Source: Actinomycetota bacterium
Lineage (GTDB): Bacteria > Actinomycetota > Actinomycetes > Streptosporangiales > Streptosporangiaceae
Direction: 5' to 3'
Assembly (NCBI GenBank): GCA_021324595.1
Contig: JAJPIV010000024.1
Coordinates: 35,427 to 99,426 of the forward strand
Length of the DNA: 64,000 nt
Within the stretch, counting starts at the first letter, position 1. The number at the start of each line of letters is the position of its first letter. The notes under the pieces were generated by a model. It had not been told where the DNA came from. It saw only the letters and a list, made by a program, of their open reading frames with translations, and made no database searches. This document shows, in pieces, positions 43,901-51,919 of the stretch. The position numbers and the translations under genes are program-made.

Positions 43901-44672
43901 CGGCCACGTCCCAGGCATCCTCGTCCCCCCCGGCGGCGGCGTCGGCGGCCACCGTCCCGCCCGCCGCCAGCACGGTCACCACCAGGGCGTCAACCCCCGT
44001 GAGCAGGTCGTAGAACGCCCGGCCGGCAGACCGCAGCGACGCGCAGAACACCGGCCTGGCGTTGGCCCCCTCCGCTTCGACCGCGTCGGCGAGCGCGTCG
44101 ATGAACGCGGTGTTGCCGGCCATGGCGTGCGCCCGGTAGAAGACGATCCCGATGGTGGGCCGGCCCGGCCGGCGCGGCCGCCGCCCGTGCGGGCCGTGAG
44201 CCGGCAGCCGGGCGGGCGGGTCGAACGCCTCCCCGGTGAGCAGGATCGCGCTCGACAGGAACCTGGCCAGCTGCGCGAGGTTGCCCGGGCCGCCTTCGCG
44301 CAGGTAGGCGAGCGCCTGGCGGGCGACCCCGGCCGGCGCCGTGGACAGGGACATCAGCTCGGCGTCGGGTGCCGGCTCGCCGCTCAGCACGATCACGGGC
44401 AGGCCGCTCGCCAGCACCGCGGCCAGCCCCGCCTCCCAGCTGCGGCGGCCGCCCAGCAGCCGGACCACGACGCAGAACGCGCCGTCCAGCAGCGCGGGCA
44501 GGTCCGCCGGGCCGGTGCGGGCGGGATTGGCCAGCGTCCACGGGCCGCCGCTGGCGCGGGCGGCCAGCAGGTCGGTGTCCGACGCGGACAGCAGCAGGAT
44601 GGCCGGGGCGCCGGCAGCTCCGGCGCCGGCCCGGCGGCGCCCCGGGGATGCCGCGGCGGCCGGGCGGCTCAC
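40950..44672 (-). CDS. cobN: Cobaltochelatase large subunit CobN
   Basis: A 1240-residue CobN/BchH-family protein, normal length. Conserved blocks include [75 protein letters not shown] and the C-terminal [28 protein letters not shown] split over neighbouring motifs. It binds hydrogenobyrinate diamide and inserts cobalt with ATP. It starts at GTG 44672 (GTGA overlap with cobQ). Its presence beside CbiX is the main sign of a mixed pathway. Confidence 0.96.
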   Translation of the reverse strand: [1240 protein letters not shown]

Positions 44673-46156
44673 GGGGCCCCCGGGGGGATGAAGGGCAGGC
44701 CGGCGGGGGGGCCGGCCTCGATGAGCCGCAGCAGCCCGGTGGTGTCGGCGTGCCCGCGGATCAGCTCTCCCAGCGCGTCGAGCTGGCGCTCCCGCTCGGC
44801 CCCGAAGGATGTCCCGGCCGGGGTGAACGGGCGGCCGGCCGCGGCGGCCACCCGGCGCAGCAGCGCCTGCCGGAACCCGTCGGCCTCCAGCAGCCCGTGC
44901 CAGGAGGTCCCCCACACCGCGCCGGACGCGCATCCGCCGGGGAACGGCTCCCCGCCCCTCACGTGGGTGACGCCGTGGTGGATCTGGTAGCCGGTGACCG
45001 TCTCGCCGTACGCCTCGCCCTCGCAGCGGCGGAGCACCTTGGCGGTCCCGAACCGGACGGTCGCGGGCAGCAGGCCAAGCCCGCGCACCGTCCCGGCGCC
45101 GCTCTCCACCTCGTCGTGGATCTGGTCCGCCAGCATCTGGAAGCCGGCGCAGATGCCCAGCACCGGGCGTCCCGCCCGCGCCCGGGCGACGATCGCGTCC
45201 GCCAGCCCGCGCTCGCGCAGCCATGCCAGGTCGGCCACCGTGGCCCGGCTGCCCGGCACGATCACCAGGTCGGCGTCGCCGACCTCCCCCGGCGCGGTGA
45301 CGTAGCGGACCACCACGGAAGGCTCCGCGGCCAGCGGGTCCGCGTCGGTGAAGTTGCTGATCCGCGGCAGCCGCACGACCGCCACCCGCAGCACGTCTCC
45401 CGGCGCGAAAGGGCGGGCCGGATCCCCGTGCCAGGCGCCGAGGCTGAGGGAGTCCTCCGCGCCGATCCACAGGCCGGGGACCGACGGCAGCACGCCGAGC
45501 ACCGGGCGGCCGGTGAGCCGCCGCAGCATGTCCAGCCCGGGCTGGAGCAGCCGGGCGTCGCCGCGGAACTTGTTGACGATGAACCCGCCGACCAGGGCCT
45601 GGTCTGCCGCGCTGAGCAGGGCGAGGCTGCCGAACAGGGCGGCGAAGACCCCGCCCCGGTCGATGTCGCCCACCACGATCACCGGCAGCCGGGCGGCGCG
45701 GGCCAGGCCCATGTTCGCCAGGTCGGCATCCCGCAGGTTGATCTCGGCCGGGCTGCCGGCGCCCTCGCACACGACGACGTCGAAGCGCTCGCGCAGGCCG
45801 GCCAGGCAGTCCAGGACGGCCCGGCGCAGCACGGGCTTGACCGCCTGGTAGGACAGTGCGCCGGCCTCCGCCACCGGCTCGCCGAGCAGCATCACCTGGC
45901 TGGCGCCGCCCGCGCCGGGCTTGAGCAGCACCGGGTTCATGGCGCCCTCGGGCTCGATCCCCGCGGCTGCCGCCTGCATCGCCTGGGCGACGCCGATCTC
46001 GCAGCCATCCCGGGTGACCACCGAGTTGAGGGACATGTTCTGCGCCTTGAACGGCGCCACCTTGAGGCCCTGCCGGGCCAGCCACCGGCAGATCCCGGCG
46101 GTGACCACGCTCTTGCCGGCGTCGGAGGCGGTGCCGGCCACCAGCAGCCCCCTCAC
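44669..46156 (-). CDS. cobQ: Cobyric acid synthase CobQ/CbiP
   Basis: A 495-residue amidotransferase that amidates positions b, d, e and g of adenosylcobyrinate diamide. P-loop-like GTASDAGKSVVTAG at residues 8-21, then KAQNMSLNS and CEGAGSPAEINL; the glutaminase half has LGICAGFQML with the nucleophile Cys and GYQIHHG. It starts at GTG 46156, GTGA overlap with cobD. Confidence 0.96.
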   Translation of the reverse strand: MRGLLVAGTASDAGKSVVTAGICRWLARQGLKVAPFKAQNMSLNSVVTRDGCEIGVAQAMQAAAAGIEPEGAMNPVLLKPGAGGASQVMLLGEPVAEAGALSYQAVKPVLRRAVLDCLAGLRERFDVVVCEGAGSPAEINLRDADLANMGLARAARLPVIVVGDIDRGGVFAALFGSLALLSAADQALVGGFIVNKFRGDARLLQPGLDMLRRLTGRPVLGVLPSVPGLWIGAEDSLSLGAWHGDPARPFAPGDVLRVAVVRLPRISNFTDADPLAAEPSVVVRYVTAPGEVGDADLVIVPGSRATVADLAWLRERGLADAIVARARAGRPVLGICAGFQMLADQIHDEVESGAGTVRGLGLLPATVRFGTAKVLRRCEGEAYGETVTGYQIHHGVTHVRGGEPFPGGCASGAVWGTSWHGLLEADGFRQALLRRVAAAAGRPFTPAGTSFGAERERQLDALGELIRGHADTTGLLRLIEAGPPAGLPFIPPGAP

Positions 46157-47106
46157 GCCCCGCCGCCGCCCGGCAGGCCGCACGCGAGCAGGGCCGACAG
46201 CGCCGCCGCCGCGGCGCCGGCGAGGCGCGACAGCCGCACCGCGCGGCGGATGTCGGGGACGGAGGGGGCCGGCCCGTCGCCGAGCGGGCCGCGCCGCTCG
46301 GGGCGCCCGCCGTAGGTGTTCGTCCCGCCGATCTGGACGCCGAGCGCGCCCGCGAACGCCGCCTCGCAGCGGCCCGCGTTCGGGCTCGGGTGCCTGCCGC
46401 CGTCCCGGCGCAGGATGCGCAGGGCACTGCCGGCGCGGCCGCCGACCACCGGGGTCATGGCCACCGCCAGCAGCGCGGTCAGCCGGGCCGGCACCAGGTT
46501 GGCCAGATCGTCGAGCCGGGCCGCGGCCCACCCGAAGCGCTCATACCGGGCGCTGCGGTGACCCACCATCGCGTCCAGCGTGTTCACGGCCCGGTAGCCG
46601 AGCAAGCCGGGGATCCCGAGCACCGCGCCCCACAGCAGCGGGGCGACCACCGCGTCGGAGGTGTTCTCAGCCACCGACTCCACGACCGCCCGGGCGATCC
46701 CGGCGGCATCCAGCGCGGCCGCGTCCCGGCCGCACAGGGCGGGCAGCCGCCGGCGGGCCGCCCTGAGATCGCCGGCGGCGAGGACGTCGGCGATCGCGGA
46801 CGCCTCGGCGGCCAGTGAGGCCCCGCCGAGCACGCTCCACGCGGCGGCCGCCGTCGCCGCCGCGCACGCCGCGGTGCCGCGCCGCGCACGCCGCTGCGCG
46901 GCCAGCCCGGCGGCCACCACCGGGCCCGTGCACAGCACGGCGAACAAGGCTCCCCGCCGACGGCTGTCCGCCCACAGCCGGCTCTCGACCGCGGTGGCGA
47001 CGGCGCCGAACCCGGCCACGGGATGACCCTTGCGGGGATCGGCGGCGACAGCGTCGAGAGCCGCTCCGAGCAGCAGCCCGAGCGCGAGCCCGGGCCGTCG
47101 CGGCAT
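46153..47106 (-). CDS. cobD: Adenosylcobinamide-phosphate synthase CobD/CbiB
   Basis: A 317-residue membrane protein that attaches aminopropanol phosphate to cobyric acid. Family marks are HPVAGFG near the start, VESVAENTSDAVVAPLLW, YRAVNTLDAMVGHR, and PSPNAGRCEAAFAGALGVQIGG. It is the first full gene of the operon. The ATG at 47106 has no Shine-Dalgarno sequence of its own and shares a base with the stop of the 24-codon leader ORF (TGATG), so its translation probably depends on that ORF. Confidence 0.95.
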   Translation of the reverse strand: MPRRPGLALGLLLGAALDAVAADPRKGHPVAGFGAVATAVESRLWADSRRRGALFAVLCTGPVVAAGLAAQRRARRGTAACAAATAAAAWSVLGGASLAAEASAIADVLAAGDLRAARRRLPALCGRDAAALDAAGIARAVVESVAENTSDAVVAPLLWGAVLGIPGLLGYRAVNTLDAMVGHRSARYERFGWAAARLDDLANLVPARLTALLAVAMTPVVGGRAGSALRILRRDGGRHPSPNAGRCEAAFAGALGVQIGGTNTYGGRPERRGPLGDGPAPSVPDIRRAVRLSRLAGAAAAALSALLACGLPGGGGA

Positions 47107-47180
47107 CAGCTGCGGGCGGCGTGACGTGCGGGCGGGCAGCCGGACGGCACCCGGCGGTGCGGAAGAGAGTGCGGCATCAT
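47106..47180 (-). CDS. 24-residue leader ORF coupled to cobD
   Basis: Starts with two ATG codons (47180 and 47177), has GAGGAAGG about eight bases upstream, and stops with a TGA that shares its A with the cobD ATG. The peptide begins MMPHSLPHRR and contains one Cys and three His with many Pro/Arg. No family is recognised. Because cobD lacks its own ribosome site, this ORF could be the real target of riboswitch control, passing the signal to cobD by coupling. It may alternatively be only the extended 5' end of the message. Confidence 0.5.
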   Translation of the reverse strand: MMPHSLPHRRVPSGCPPARHAARS

Positions 47181-47226
47181 CTGCGGCGCCTTCCTCGGGG
47201 TGACCACGCCCCGGTTCGAAGGATCA

Positions 47227-47370
47227 GACGGCCGGAGTCTCCTGGCTCCCGGATCGCAGCTCCCCTCGGCCTTCCCGCCGCACGCGGCCGTGGCTCAGGT
47301 GAGGATCACTCCCCGGTGACAGTGGCGGGACCGCGCCGGATTCACACCGGCTTCCTCCGCTGCCGTCTCG
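47227..47370 (-). promoter_or_regulatory. Cobalamin riboswitch
   Basis: Read on the minus strand it has GGAAGCCGGTGTGAATCCGG (core around 47336-47355), the B12 box GCCACTG (47326-47320), then GGGGAGTG, CACCTGAGCC and a 3' GAGCCAGGAGAC (47249-47237). The ends pair as GACGGC (47367-47362) with GCCGTC (47232-47227), forming P1. This is the standard AdoCbl-responsive aptamer order. It would lower expression of the downstream cobalamin operon when coenzyme B12 is plentiful. There is no clear terminator after it, so translation control is more likely. Confidence 0.95.
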
Positions 47371-47380
47371 GACGGGCACG

Positions 47381-47409
47381 AGTAGACCACAGGCGGGCGG
47401 CGCGGTCAA
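47381..47409 (-). promoter_or_regulatory. Promoter of the cobalamin operon
   Basis: On the minus strand, -35 TTGACC (47409-47404), a 17-bp spacer and -10 TCTACT (47386-47381). The predicted start is near 47374, just before the riboswitch. The -35 box overlaps the stop codon of the trkA gene upstream on the same strand. Confidence 0.65.
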
Positions 47410-48167
47410 GCATCCCGCACGCCAGGGGCGCCCCCGCTCCGGCCGCCTTCTGGGCCGGCGGCTGGGCGCGGTGCGGGCGAGCCCGGCTCGGGGCCGGAAC
47501 CCGCGGCGCCGGAAGGGTAGAACACGTCCTGGATGCGCTCCTCGGCGCCGGGGCTGGTCAGGATCAGGACCCGGTCCCCGGTGCGGAGCCGCAGCTCCCG
47601 CCTGGCGCGGACCGGCGTGCCGTCACGCACTACGGCGGCGACCGTGTCCCCGGAGGGAAGGCGCAGGTCGGCGATGGTCCGGCCGCTGGCCGCCGAGGCG
47701 GCGGTGACCTTGGTCTCGACCAGGGCCAGCCCGGCGTCGGTGAGGTCGGCCAGGCGGACCGTCTGGGCCGAGCCGGTGGCCTCCTCGATGAGGGTGACCA
47801 GGGCGGACGCGGCGGAGATCGCAGCATCCACCCCCCAGGAGGCGTCGAACAGCCAGCGGTTGGCGTCATCGCGGACGGTGGCCACGACGCGGGGGATCTC
47901 GAAGTGGCGCCGGGCCAGCACCGAGATGAGCAGGTTCTCCTCGTCCCGCCCGGTGCAGGCGACGAGCACGTCGGCGTGCAGCGCCCCCGCCGCCTCGAGC
48001 CGGCGCGGGGCGCAGGCGGTCCCGCTTACCACCTGCAGGCCGCGCCCGGTCAGCACCTCGGCCCGGGCGGGGTCGGACTCCACGACCGTGACCGTGTTCC
48101 CGGACGCGTGCAGGGCCTGGGCGACCCGCTCGCCCACGAGGCCGCCGCCCGCCACGATGATGTGCAT
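47406..48167 (-). CDS. RCK/TrkA-family nucleotide-binding regulator (second of pair)
   Basis: A 253-residue protein with an RCK-N Rossmann domain (IIVAGGGLVGERVAQAL; acidic residue in VVESDPARAE) and an RCK-C domain (about residues 135-215). The last 35 residues are Pro/Gly/Arg-rich. I choose the ATG at 48167 (ATGA overlap with the upstream trkA) over one 3 codons earlier. Such pairs bind NAD(H) or ATP and gate potassium transport; no TrkH or Kup channel is adjacent, only a P-type ATPase. Confidence 0.88.
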   Translation of the reverse strand: MHIIVAGGGLVGERVAQALHASGNTVTVVESDPARAEVLTGRGLQVVSGTACAPRRLEAAGALHADVLVACTGRDEENLLISVLARRHFEIPRVVATVRDDANRWLFDASWGVDAAISAASALVTLIEEATGSAQTVRLADLTDAGLALVETKVTAASAASGRTIADLRLPSGDTVAAVVRDGTPVRARRELRLRTGDRVLILTSPGAEERIQDVFYPSGAAGSGPEPGSPAPRPAAGPEGGRSGGAPGVRDA

Positions 48168-48823
48168 CACTGCCACCTCCCGCCGAGGAAGCCGCGCAGC
48201 CGGCCCAGCGCGGTGGAGGCCACCACGAAGCCGACCCGGTCCCCCGCGCGCAGGGTCGTCCCGGGTCCGGGGATCAGGGAGTGGCCGCCGCGGGTGATCT
48301 CGACGGCGGTGATCTCGCCCTCGACGTTGAACTCCGCGGCGCGCCGTCCGGCCAGGTAGTCCGGGACGGGGGCGCGGACCAGCAGCGACTCGCCGTTGCC
48401 GAAGGTGTACTCCGGTTCCAGGGGGGCATGGCGCAGCATCCGGTAGACCCGGTCGACGGTCATCCGCACGGACGTGACCATGTCGAGCCCCAGCTGCGTG
48501 GCGACCGCGGCGTGCTCGACGTCATTGAGCCGGCCCACTGCGTGGGGGACCCGGAAGGTCTCGCGGGCGATGCGGGCGATGACGATGTTGAGGCTGTCGC
48601 TGGCGGTGAGCGCGGCCAGCGCGTCCGCCCGCTGGATGCCCGCGGCCTCCAGCACGGCGCGGCGCATCCCGCTGCCCGCGACGAACTCGCCGCCGAAGCC
48701 CCCGGGCAGGCGCTGGCGCGCCCGGGGGTCGGAGTCCACCACGCTGACGGTGTCGCCCTCGGCGTCCAGCCGCACGGCCAGGGCGGTTCCCGCCCGGCCG
48801 CAGCCGACGATCACGGCATGCAT
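48167..48823 (-). CDS. RCK/TrkA-family nucleotide-binding regulator (first of pair)
   Basis: A 218-residue protein with RCK-N ([29 protein letters not shown]) and RCK-C domains (about 135-218). It resembles the CeoB/CeoC-type TrkA pairs of mycobacteria. The ATG at 48823 lies 13 bp inside the end of the P-type ATPase gene, and the stop overlaps the next trkA by ATGA, so all three should be made together. Confidence 0.9.
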   Translation of the reverse strand: MHAVIVGCGRAGTALAVRLDAEGDTVSVVDSDPRARQRLPGGFGGEFVAGSGMRRAVLEAAGIQRADALAALTASDSLNIVIARIARETFRVPHAVGRLNDVEHAAVATQLGLDMVTSVRMTVDRVYRMLRHAPLEPEYTFGNGESLLVRAPVPDYLAGRRAAEFNVEGEITAVEITRGGHSLIPGPGTTLRAGDRVGFVVASTALGRLRGFLGGRWQ

Positions 48824-51606
48824 CGCTCCTCCCCTTCCGCCGCGCCGGAGCGCGGCACGGCACCGCCCGCCGCGCCGGGCACGGCCGGGCGGGCCCGGCC
48901 GGCCCGCCGGTGCCAGGCCTTGCGGGCCTCGTCGGCGGCCAGCAGCGCGGCGCCGAAGCCGATCGCGATCAGCCAGTCCGGCAGCGTCAGCGGCGCGGTG
49001 TTGAACACCGCCTGGAGCGCGGGCAGGTAGCTGATCGCGGCCATGAATCCCAGCCCGAGGCAGCCCGCCGCGATCAGCGGCGGGTTGGACCACAGGCCCG
49101 CCCGCAGCACGCTCTGCCGGTCGGTGCGCACGGTGAGGCTGTTGAAGAACTGCCCGACCACGATGCCGGCCTGGGACATCGTCAGCGCCTCCCGGTAGGC
49201 GGGGTTGGCGCGGGTGAACGCGGAGAACGGCAGGTGCGCGGTGTGGATCCGCCAGAAGAACGCGAACACCACGCCGATCGACTGGATCGTGCCCAGGAAC
49301 AGGAACCGCCGGACCACCGGCCAGTTGAACAGGTGCTCTCCGGCCGGCCGCGGCGGGCGGTCCATGGTGCCGGGCTCCGGGCGCTCGGCGCCGAGCGCCA
49401 GGGCGGGCAGCACGTCCGAGCCCAGGTCGATGGACAGCACCTGCAGCGCCGACAGCGGCACCAGCGGGAAGCCCACGAAGGTGGCGGCCAGGATGGGGGC
49501 GAGCTCGGCCAGGTTGTGGCTGAACAGGTACACCAGGAAGCGGCGGATGTTCTGGTACACCGCGCGGCCGAGCTCGACCGCGGCGGCGATGGACGCGAAG
49601 GAGTCGTCGAGCAGCACCATCACCGACGCGGCGCGCGCCACGTCGGTGCCGCCGGCGCCCATGGACACCCCCACGCTGGCCCGCTTGAGCGCGGGCGCGT
49701 CGTTGGCGCCGTCGCCGGTGACCGCCACGATCTCGCCCCGCTGCTCCAGCGCGGCCACCACCCGCAGCTTGTGCTCCGGCCGCACCCGGGCGAAGATCAC
49801 CTGCTCGCCCGGCCGCAGCACCGCGGCCAGCGCCGCGTCGTCCATCGCGTCCAGGTCGGCCCCGGTGACCACCCGCGCGGGCCCGGCGCCGATGATGCCG
49901 ACCCGGCGGGCGATCGCCTCGGCGGTCAGCCCGTAGTCCCCGGTCACCATGTAGATCGCGATCCCGGCGTGACGGCAGGCGTCCACCGCGGCGGTGACCT
50001 CCGGGCGGGGCGGGTCGATCATCGCCACCAGGCCGAGGAACGTCAGCCCGTGCTCGGCCTCCTCCTGGCTCACCCGGGGCGAGGCCACGGCCCTGCGGGC
50101 GACCGCGAGCACCCGCAGGGCGCGGCCGGCCATCTCGTCGTTCACCGCGCCGATCCGCTCGCGCAGGCCGTCGTCGAGGGGCACGGCCCTGCCGTCCCAC
50201 CAGGCGTCGGCGCACCGCTCCAGGACGGCCTGCGGGGAGCCCTTCATGTAGGCCTCGAACCCGTCGCCCACCCGGTGGACGGTGGTCATCAGCTTGCGGC
50301 CGGGGTCGAACGGGAACGCGCCCACGCGGGGCGCGCGCTCGGCCTCCGCCGCCAGGTCGATGCCCGCCTTCCCCGCGGCGACCAGGATCGCGCCCTCGGT
50401 GGTATCCCCCAGAACCCGCCACCCTTCGCGCCCGGCGGGCGGGAGCAGCCGCGCGTCGCAGCACAGCCCCGCGGCCCGCAGCACGCCCGCCACCCCCGCC
50501 GGGTCCTCGACCTGCCCCTGCGGCCCGTAGCCCACCCCGGTCACCCGGTGGACCCTGCCGGAGGCATACACCTGCTGCACGGTCATCTCGGCCTTGGTCA
50601 GCGTCCCGGTCTTGTCGGTGCAGATCACCGTGGTCGAGCCCAGCGCCTCGACCGCGGCGAGCCGCTTGATCAGCGCCTGCCGGCGGGCCATCCGGCGCAC
50701 CCCGATCGCCAGCGACACCGACAGCGTGGCGGGCAGGCCCTCCGGGACCAGCGCCACCATCACCCCGAGGGCGAACACGAAGGACAGGGCCGCCGCGTTG
50801 CCGGTCAGCACGCGCAGCGCGAACAGCAGCGCGCCGGTGGCGATCGCCACCGCGCCGACCCGCCGGGCCATGTCGGCGACCTGGCGCTGCAGCGGGCTCG
50901 GCTCGGGCGGAGTCTGCGCGGTCAGCCGGTAGATGCGGCCGAACTCGGTGCCCAGCCCGGTGGCGAACACCACCGCCTTGCCCGTGCCGGTGGTGACCGA
51001 GGTTCCCATGAACACCCCGTCGCGCGCCTCCGCCGGCGCCACGCCGGGCGCTGCCGCGTCGGTGGTGCGCCCGGACGGCTGGCTCTCCCCGGTCAGCGCC
51101 GCCAGCTCGACCGACAGCGCGTGCGCCTCGATCACCCGGCCGTCCGCCGAGACGGCGTCCCCGGCCTCCAGGACCATCACGTCGCCCGGCACGAGGTCCT
51201 CCGCCGGGATCTCGGCGAGCTGCCCGCCGCGCAGCACCCGCGCGGTGCGCGGGACCATCGCCTGCAGGGTCTCGGCGGTGCGCTCGGCGGCGTGCTCCTG
51301 GGCGAAGCCGATCAGCGCGTTGAGCACGACGACACCGAGGATCCCGAACGCCAGGTCCAGGTTGGCGGGATCGCGCGGGACCGTCAGGAAGTAGATCAGG
51401 AACGTCAGCCCGGCCGCGATCAGCAGCAGGACCGCGAACATGTTGGCCAGCTGGGCGCCCAGCTCCGCGATCACCGGCCGGCGCCGCGGGCGGGGCAGCA
51501 CGTTCGGCCCGGCGCTCGCCCGCCGCCGGGCCGCCTCCTCCTCGTCCAGGCCCCGCCGCGAGCTGGCCAGCGCCTCCAGGGCCGCGGCCGCCTCCAGGGC
51601 CAGCAC
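48811..51606 (-). CDS. P2-type cation-transporting ATPase, Na,K-ATPase-like M6
   Basis: From the GTG at 51606 this is a 931-residue ATPase: N-terminal cation ATPase domain ([17 protein letters not shown]), actuator LTGESQ, M4 PEGLPATLS, phosphorylated Asp in CTDKTGTLT (about D331) and [16 protein letters not shown]6 has [15 protein letters not shown], nearer to IDLGTD of Na,K/H,K-ATPases than to NLVTD of calcium pumps. The frame is open to an ATG at 51840, but that extension is low complexity and contains a perfect DevR-type box, so it is probably untranslated; GTG 51786 remains possible. Coupling to two RCK proteins hints at K+ or Na+ transport. Confidence 0.88.
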   Translation of the reverse strand: MLALEAAAALEALASSRRGLDEEEAARRRASAGPNVLPRPRRRPVIAELGAQLANMFAVLLLIAAGLTFLIYFLTVPRDPANLDLAFGILGVVVLNALIGFAQEHAAERTAETLQAMVPRTARVLRGGQLAEIPAEDLVPGDVMVLEAGDAVSADGRVIEAHALSVELAALTGESQPSGRTTDAAAPGVAPAEARDGVFMGTSVTTGTGKAVVFATGLGTEFGRIYRLTAQTPPEPSPLQRQVADMARRVGAVAIATGALLFALRVLTGNAAALSFVFALGVMVALVPEGLPATLSVSLAIGVRRMARRQALIKRLAAVEALGSTTVICTDKTGTLTKAEMTVQQVYASGRVHRVTGVGYGPQGQVEDPAGVAGVLRAAGLCCDARLLPPAGREGWRVLGDTTEGAILVAAGKAGIDLAAEAERAPRVGAFPFDPGRKLMTTVHRVGDGFEAYMKGSPQAVLERCADAWWDGRAVPLDDGLRERIGAVNDEMAGRALRVLAVARRAVASPRVSQEEAEHGLTFLGLVAMIDPPRPEVTAAVDACRHAGIAIYMVTGDYGLTAEAIARRVGIIGAGPARVVTGADLDAMDDAALAAVLRPGEQVIFARVRPEHKLRVVAALEQRGEIVAVTGDGANDAPALKRASVGVSMGAGGTDVARAASVMVLLDDSFASIAAAVELGRAVYQNIRRFLVYLFSHNLAELAPILAATFVGFPLVPLSALQVLSIDLGSDVLPALALGAERPEPGTMDRPPRPAGEHLFNWPVVRRFLFLGTIQSIGVVFAFFWRIHTAHLPFSAFTRANPAYREALTMSQAGIVVGQFFNSLTVRTDRQSVLRAGLWSNPPLIAAGCLGLGFMAAISYLPALQAVFNTAPLTLPDWLIAIGFGAALLAADEARKAWHRRAGRARPAVPGAAGGAVPRSGAAEGEERCMP

Positions 51607-51919
51607 CTGTGCCCCCGTGGCGGGCTGCGGCCTCCCCGCGCCGGCCCGCCCGGCGCCCGCGGGCGGCCGGCCGGCCGTGGCGGCAGCTGGTCCGCTGATG
51701 GCCCTGACCTCCCTGATCCTCAGGCTCCCGGGGGAGCCAGCCGCGCTCGTCGCACGCCGCCGGGCGCCGCCGAGGCGGGGCAGCACCAGCCTGCCGCCCG
51801 GCGGGGGCGGTGCCCAGGGGCCAACGTCCCCAGGCGTCATACCCGCCGGGCCCGCGCGTCCCGCGGGCCGCTGCCCCCGCACCCGCCCCGGAACGCGCCC
51901 GGCGGCCGGCGGGCCGCCG
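51607..51919 (-). other. Leader/promoter region of the P2 ATPase operon
   Basis: If the ATPase starts at 51606, this 313-bp stretch is non-coding. It holds the DevR-type box at 51817-51830. A strong Shine-Dalgarno-like AGGGAGGT (51714-51707) is followed after six to seven bases by ATC and not by a normal start codon. The in-frame translation is Pro/Ala/Arg-rich with no domain. Confidence 0.4.
51817..51830 (-). promoter_or_regulatory. DevR/DosR-type box before the P2 ATPase
   Basis: On the minus strand the site is GGGACGTTGGCCCC, matching all 11 fixed positions of GGGACNTTNGNCCC. It lies about 200 bp before the preferred ATPase start and about 30 bp before the alternative GTG at 51786. Confidence 0.5.
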
